Assembly (NCBI GenBank): GCA_026985655.1
Contig: JALSQB010000120.1
Location: 1-11,176 of the forward strand
Direction of reading: 5' to 3'
Origin: Campylobacteraceae bacterium
GTDB taxonomy: Bacteria; Campylobacterota; Campylobacteria; Campylobacterales; Sulfurovaceae
Length of the DNA stretch: 11,176 nt
Shown here: piece by piece, positions 7,789-11,176 of the stretch
How positions within the stretch are numbered: position 1 is the first letter of the stretch
How the letters are laid out: the number at the start of each line of letters is the position of its first letter
Position numbers and translations under genes: made by a program
The notes under the pieces: model-generated
The model's input: only the letters and a program-made list of their open reading frames with translations
Database searches by the model: none
Told to the model about the DNA's origin: nothing

Positions 7789-9213
7789 ATGAAAAAAAAT
7801 AATAACAATGCACTACACATCTACGACAGCGTACAAAAACAGAAACTTCCCTTTGAATCCATTATCCCAAGAAAAGCCTCCATCTACATTTGTGGACCTA
7901 CCGTTTATGATGATGCTCACTTAGGACATGCCAGAAGTAGTCTTAGTTTTGACCTTTTGGCACGGACACTTAAAGCCTTACGTTATGAAGTTACCGTGGC
8001 TAAGAACTTTACCGATATTGATGACAAAATCATCAAAAAAGTGCAAGAAACAGGGCAAAGTTTAGAGGAGATAACGAACCATTACATCACCTCATACAAA
8101 AAAGAGATGAATGCTTTAGGCGTAATAGATGCCGACATTGAACCCAAAGCGACACAATCCCTTGAAGCCATGGAGAGCCTCATAAATAATCTTATAGAAA
8201 AAGATATTGCCTATGTGGTCAGCTCTGGTGATGTCTATTTTGATACTTCTAAAGATGCCAATTATGGAAGCATTTCCCATCAAGTAGCTGACGATGAAGA
8301 GAACCAAAGCCGTGTTGAACACAATGCAGAAAAAAGAAACCCAAAAGATTTTGCCCTTTGGAAAGCGTGTGGTTCAGAACAAGAGATCTGTTTTGAAACC
8401 TCTTTTTCCAAAGGTCGTCCAGGTTGGCACTTGGAGTGTTCGGCCATGATTGAAAAACATTTTGAAGGGACAGATGAATACAGTATTGACATTCATGCAG
8501 GAGGGGCTGACCTGCTTTTTCCTCACCACGAAAATGAAGCAGCCCAAAGTCGTTGTGCTACGGGGCATGAACTCTCAAAATATTGGATACACAATGGTTT
8601 TGTAAATATCAATGGTGAAAAGATGTCCAAATCTTTGGGCAATAGCTTTTTCATTAAAGATGCCCTCAAAGTTTATGATGGAGAGATTTTAAGAAACTAT
8701 CTTATCTCCATTCACTACCGAAATGATTTTAACTTTAATGAAGAGGATTTACTCAACTCTAAAAAAAGACTTGATAAATTATATAGACTCAAAAAACGGG
8801 TTACCCCTACCAAAGCTTCTAAGCCAAACATCAAATTTCAACAAGCCATTATGCGTGCCATGAGCGATGACCTAAACATCTCTGTTGCCTTAGCAACCAT
8901 TGAAGAGATGATAAGCACTAGCAATGATAAGCTAGATGAGAATCCCAAAGATAAAGGGCTTAAAAAAGAGACCTTAGCCAACATAGAGTTTTTAGATGCC
9001 CTCTTAGGTCTTGGTGGGAAAGAACCTTTTTCTTATTTTCAAATTGGCATAGATGAGAAGACTAAAAACACAATAGAAGCTTTAATTGAAGCTCGAAATA
9101 GTGCCAAAATAGAGAAAGATTATGAAAAATCAGATGCCATTCGTGATGAAATTTCTGCAATGGGAATTGAGATTATGGATACAGCTGAAGGAACGGTTTG
9201 GGAGAAAGTTTAG
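7219..9213 (+). CDS. cysS: Fused frame: PD-(D/E)XK nuclease-like domain joined to cysteinyl-tRNA synthetase
   Basis: One uninterrupted 664-codon frame encodes two unrelated proteins. Residues 1 to about 188 form a nuclease-like domain with D39 and E52-V-K54. Residues 191-664 are a complete CysS, with HLGH at 234-237, KMSKS at 468-472 and zinc ligands C225, C407, H436 and E440. CysS proteins are normally about 460-480 residues, so the first 190 are extra. The frame starts 2 bp after the ATPase stop, has no clear Shine-Dalgarno, and is probably translated by coupling. Whether the cell makes the 664-residue fusion, a separate CysS from the internal ATG at 7789, or both cannot be settled from sequence. 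An out-of-frame TAA at 7784-7786, just after an A6 run, hints that two genes were separate until a 1-base change or a sequencing error. The open frame is certain; the fusion product is not. Confidence 0.7.
   Translation: MPKIVEDEIEFDFKDETVLKYDDSNAHKKCKGKDKKGVDFLYKTNTNLLLVEVKDYNTNISHKTPSEIEKIKKDRETSLEITKETPYEKISANIEQKFNDTLLNLFSSTFNKSPKNELTKFLLGTETIILILVIDLPYELKTDLTDIEIKLNKQLEKIKCIFNIEFLILNSESKLNSFKMQRIPPKEKINMKKNNNNALHIYDSVQKQKLPFESIIPRKASIYICGPTVYDDAHLGHARSSLSFDLLARTLKALRYEVTVAKNFTDIDDKIIKKVQETGQSLEEITNHYITSYKKEMNALGVIDADIEPKATQSLEAMESLINNLIEKDIAYVVSSGDVYFDTSKDANYGSISHQVADDEENQSRVEHNAEKRNPKDFALWKACGSEQEICFETSFSKGRPGWHLECSAMIEKHFEGTDEYSIDIHAGGADLLFPHHENEAAQSRCATGHELSKYWIHNGFVNINGEKMSKSLGNSFFIKDALKVYDGEILRNYLISIHYRNDFNFNEEDLLNSKKRLDKLYRLKKRVTPTKASKPNIKFQQAIMRAMSDDLNISVALATIEEMISTSNDKLDENPKDKGLKKETLANIEFLDALLGLGGKEPFSYFQIGIDEKTKNTIEALIEARNSAKIEKDYEKSDAIRDEISAMGIEIMDTAEGTVWEKV
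7789..9213 (+). CDS. cysS: Cysteinyl-tRNA synthetase, core gene from internal ATG
   Basis: Cysteinyl-tRNA synthetase is an essential cytoplasmic class I enzyme that charges tRNA-Cys with cysteine using ATP. From the ATG at 7789 it is 474 residues, the normal family length. HLGH (44-47) and KMSKS (278-282) form the ATP site, and the cysteine-selective zinc is held by C35, C217, H246 and E250, all present. The anticodon-binding helical region and the C-terminal DALR-like region (about 370-474) are intact. The native N-terminus probably lies near this ATG, because homologues start just before the IYDS motif; here an unusual Asn run (NNNN at 4-7) precedes it. The ribosome site is weak (AAAGAA, nine bases upstream). 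This is the alternative or ancestral reading of the longer fused frame. An msbA-type gene lies downstream, past a convergent lipoprotein gene. Confidence 0.85.
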   Translation: MKKNNNNALHIYDSVQKQKLPFESIIPRKASIYICGPTVYDDAHLGHARSSLSFDLLARTLKALRYEVTVAKNFTDIDDKIIKKVQETGQSLEEITNHYITSYKKEMNALGVIDADIEPKATQSLEAMESLINNLIEKDIAYVVSSGDVYFDTSKDANYGSISHQVADDEENQSRVEHNAEKRNPKDFALWKACGSEQEICFETSFSKGRPGWHLECSAMIEKHFEGTDEYSIDIHAGGADLLFPHHENEAAQSRCATGHELSKYWIHNGFVNINGEKMSKSLGNSFFIKDALKVYDGEILRNYLISIHYRNDFNFNEEDLLNSKKRLDKLYRLKKRVTPTKASKPNIKFQQAIMRAMSDDLNISVALATIEEMISTSNDKLDENPKDKGLKKETLANIEFLDALLGLGGKEPFSYFQIGIDEKTKNTIEALIEARNSAKIEKDYEKSDAIRDEISAMGIEIMDTAEGTVWEKV

Positions 9214-9219
9214 GGTTTT

Positions 9220-9251
9220 AAGCTTTATAGTCTGAAAAGACTACAAAGCTT
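9220..9251. terminator. Stem-loop between convergent cysS and lipoprotein genes
   Basis: AAGCTTTATAGTCT (9220-9233) and AGACTACAAAGCTT (9238-9251) pair over 14 positions with a single A/C mismatch, closing a GAAA loop. The hairpin fills the 46-base gap between the two convergent stop codons, a typical place for a bidirectional terminator. Neither strand has a clear U-tract after the stem, so it may be a weak terminator or a 3'-end stabiliser. Confidence 0.55.
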
Positions 9252-9259
9252 TAGCTAAA

Positions 9260-9724
9260 TTATCGTGGAGAGATATTTGAAATTTTTCCATTTGAATAGA
9301 TAACATTTACAGCTTGACCTGCACCCATAGATGAAAGGGCTCCATTTGAAGGAAGTACGGTTGCGACACTTTGTCCATTGTCCAATTTGACAACTACTTC
9401 AACCCCATAACGTGCGTCCATATTGTTTCCTGCCATGCCACCAATAACACCACCTGCAACAGCCCCTGCAGCCGTAGCAAGAACTTTACCCGTTCCTCCA
9501 CCTACTTTATTACCTAAGACACCACCTGCAGCAGTTCCAAGTACCACACCAAGCCCATTACCAACACCATTGTTGTTAATTTCAACTTGTTTAATCGCCG
9601 TAATAATTCCAGGTTCAACCCTCATGGCTTGATTCACTTGTGATTGTGCAATACCTCTTGGCGCACACCCCGTAGTAAGCATAAGTGCTAAGCCTAATCC
9701 TGTACTAATTAATAATTTTTTCAT
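9260..9724 (-). CDS. Glycine-zipper outer-membrane lipoprotein (SlyB/17-kDa antigen-like)
   Basis: This 154-residue protein starts with a lipoprotein signal peptide: basic MKK, a hydrophobic run, and the lipobox LTTGC with the lipidated cysteine at 20. The centre (about 52-102) is a Gly/Ala-rich glycine-zipper double segment with repeated GG-x3-G spacing (AAGGVLGNKVGGGTG, AAGAVAGGVIGGMAG), as in SlyB, PcP and rickettsial 17-kDa antigen proteins. A small beta-rich C-terminal domain follows (VVVKLDNGQSV...VNVIYSNGKI). It is expected to be anchored in the outer membrane and to contribute to envelope integrity; the precise role in this phylum is not established. The start has AAAAGGA (complement of 9731-9737) six bases upstream. 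It is transcribed alone, divergently from msbA and convergently with cysS. slyB itself is not claimed as the symbol. Confidence 0.88.
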   Translation of the reverse strand: MKKLLISTGLGLALMLTTGCAPRGIAQSQVNQAMRVEPGIITAIKQVEINNNGVGNGLGVVLGTAAGGVLGNKVGGGTGKVLATAAGAVAGGVIGGMAGNNMDARYGVEVVVKLDNGQSVATVLPSNGALSSMGAGQAVNVIYSNGKISNISPR

Positions 9725-9765
9725 AAAAATTCCTTTTTTATATTTTAAATATAACGAACAAAACT

Positions 9766-9771
9766 ATTATA
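9766..9771 (-). promoter_or_regulatory. -10 box (TATAAT) for the lipoprotein gene
   Basis: On the minus strand, a consensus TATAAT preceded by TTTTTG lies about 42 bases before the lipoprotein start codon. It sits in the 143-base divergent spacer 9725-9867, which otherwise holds only the msbA promoter and no further obvious feature. Confidence 0.5.
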
Positions 9772-9806
9772 CAAAAATTCTGTGTATAAGTTGTGAAAAT
9801 ATTATT

Positions 9807-9834
9807 TTGTATTTATATTCATAAGTGCTATAAT
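9807..9834 (+). promoter_or_regulatory. Extended -10 promoter for msbA
   Basis: TGCTATAAT at 9826-9834 is a consensus extended -10 element. TTGTAT at 9807-9812 is an acceptable -35 element with a 16-base spacer. The predicted transcript start falls about 27 bases before the msbA ATG at 9868. Confidence 0.6.
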
Positions 9835-9867
9835 ACAATCAAATTAATATCTTAATAAAAGACAAAA

Positions 9868-11176
9868 ATGAAAAATCTATTTAAAAAGTACCTTCCATAC
9901 CTCATGGACTATAAACGTCAATTTTTCTTTGCCATCATCGGAATGTTTGCCGTAGCCCTTGGAACAATGGGAACAGCCCAAATGATTAAACCCCTCCTCG
10001 ATGACATTTTTGTAGCAAAAGATGATAAAATGCTTATGCTTATGCCCTTTATTATTATTGCTGTTTTTTCACTCAAAGGGGTAGGACAATACATTCAAAC
10101 TTATTATATGTCATTTATTGGCTTAGATGTCGTCCGTAAACTGCGTGATAATTTGCTAGCACACCTTACCTATCAAGACATAAGCTTTTTTCAAAAAATG
10201 CACACAGGTGAAATCTTATCACGAATTACCAACGACATTGGGCGTATTCAAAATGTGGTTACTAAGATTATTCCTGACTTTATTCGTGAATCTTTGACCA
10301 TCTTTGCATTGACAGGATATGTCATTTATGAAAGTCCTAAACTGGCTTTTTATTTTTTAATTATTATGCCATTGGCACTTTATCCATTGAGTCTTTTAGC
10401 TAAAAAGATGAAACACTACTCAAAACTTTCACAAGAGAGTACTTCTGATATGACTGCTCGTTTGGGTGAGATTTTTTCAAATATTGAAATTATTAAATCC
10501 AACTCCACTCAAAAACTTGAAAGTCAAAAATTTTCCAAAGAGAACCAAAATGTTTTTAAATACCTACTAAAACAGGTCAAAGTAACTGCTCTTACCTCTC
10601 CTCTTATGGAGATACTCGGTTCAGTTGCCATTGGGGTGGTTATCTTCATTGGGGGAACAGAGGTGATTGAAAATCGTATGACTGTGGGTTCTTTTTTTGC
10701 CTTTTCAGCAGCTTTATTTATGCTCTATACCCCTATTAAACGTATCTCAAAACTCTACAATCAAGCACAAGATGCCATTGTTGCAAATGAACGAATGTTT
10801 GCACTTTTGAACAATGAAGCTAGCATTAAATCAGGAAAAATTGAATTAAAAGAGCGAATTAAACATCTCTCCGTTTTAAAGTGTTCTCTAAAATATGAAG
10901 AGAAAGAGGCATTAAAGAGTGTTTCTTTGGGCATTGACCGTGGTGAGAGCATTGCACTTGTCGGTGATTCGGGTGCAGGGAAATCTTCTTTGGTTAATTT
11001 ATTGGTACGATTCTATGACCCAAGTGAGGGAGAGATTCTTATTAATGAGAAATATAATTTAAAAGATTTAAGCTTAGAATCTTTGCATCAAAAAGTAGCT
11101 TATGTCACTCAACGTATTTACATTTTTAATGATACCATTGCTCAAAATGTAGCCTATGGTCAAACATTTAATGCGA
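9868..11176 (+). CDS. msbA: MsbA-type ABC exporter (lipid A/LPS-core flippase family), 3' end beyond the window
   Basis: The frame is open from ATG 9868 to the window edge (436 codons) and belongs to the half-size ABC exporters with a fused membrane and ATPase domain. Six membrane helices occupy about 18-285, including GEILSRITNDI in the second cytoplasmic loop, typical of the MsbA/multidrug exporter family. The nucleotide-binding domain starts near 330, with Walker A GDSGAGKSS at 366-374 and the Q-loop VTQ at 413-415. The window ends before the LSGGQ signature and Walker B, so the last ~130 residues are missing. The likely role is flipping lipid A-core across the inner membrane, but multidrug export cannot be excluded from this part. 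Proximity to cysS matches gene order that I recall in Campylobacter. The start has only a weak ribosome site (AAAAG). Confidence 0.88.
   Translation, partial: MKNLFKKYLPYLMDYKRQFFFAIIGMFAVALGTMGTAQMIKPLLDDIFVAKDDKMLMLMPFIIIAVFSLKGVGQYIQTYYMSFIGLDVVRKLRDNLLAHLTYQDISFFQKMHTGEILSRITNDIGRIQNVVTKIIPDFIRESLTIFALTGYVIYESPKLAFYFLIIMPLALYPLSLLAKKMKHYSKLSQESTSDMTARLGEIFSNIEIIKSNSTQKLESQKFSKENQNVFKYLLKQVKVTALTSPLMEILGSVAIGVVIFIGGTEVIENRMTVGSFFAFSAALFMLYTPIKRISKLYNQAQDAIVANERMFALLNNEASIKSGKIELKERIKHLSVLKCSLKYEEKEALKSVSLGIDRGESIALVGDSGAGKSSLVNLLVRFYDPSEGEILINEKYNLKDLSLESLHQKVAYVTQRIYIFNDTIAQNVAYGQTFNA

Noticed and set aside
9423..9632. Proline/alanine/threonine-rich reading frame opposite the lipoprotein gene
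   Set aside because: It is the antisense image of the glycine-zipper repeats; it lacks a ribosome site, and the lipobox gene on the other strand is clearly the real one.
9725..9867. Small RNA or riboswitch in the spacer between the lipoprotein gene and msbA
   Set aside because: The spacer is explained by two divergent promoters and ribosome sites, and I found no stable hairpin or known motif.

Overview
The window looks like chromosomal DNA of a Campylobacterota (epsilonproteobacterial) species. It is AT-rich and densely coding, has T-rich promoters carrying TATAAT boxes, and encodes RadA, MgtE, CysS and MsbA proteins of the type seen in that phylum. cysS followed by an msbA-type transporter gene also recalls the order I remember from Campylobacter. 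The genus is not certain; a free-living Sulfurimonas- or Arcobacter-like organism is my guess.

Layout. (1) 85-1434, plus strand: radA, a complete DNA-repair ATPase. It converges with a gene on the other strand, with a 3-bp gap. (2) 6099 down to 1438, minus strand: three closely spaced genes that read as one operon. In transcription order they are a 743-residue membrane protein of unknown family, the magnesium channel mgtE, and a short CNNM/CBS membrane protein of the magnesium/cobalt-transport type. (3) 6182-9213, plus strand: a SMC/OLD-like AAA ATPase gene, then an open reading frame starting 2 bp after it. That frame encodes a PD-(D/E)XK nuclease-like domain of about 188 residues and runs without a stop into a complete cysteinyl-tRNA synthetase. 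(4) 9724 down to 9260, minus strand: a glycine-zipper outer-membrane lipoprotein. (5) 9868 to the end, plus strand: an msbA-type ABC exporter, cut by the window edge.

The most unusual part is region 3. The ATPase plus nuclease-like pair has the architecture of a two-component defence or conflict system, is visibly more AT-rich than cysS, and sits between the only promoter seen upstream and the essential cysS gene. The nuclease-like domain is in frame with CysS, either as a real fusion or because of a 1-base change in an A6 run just before an out-of-frame TAA. The shared spacer upstream (6100-6181) drives both the ATPase/cysS unit and the divergent magnesium operon, and contains an 8-bp inverted repeat that brackets the promoter elements.

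No RNA genes, insertion sequences, integrases, CRISPR arrays or origins were recognised. No gene-free stretch exceeds 300 bases; the longest is the 143-base divergent spacer at 9725-9867.
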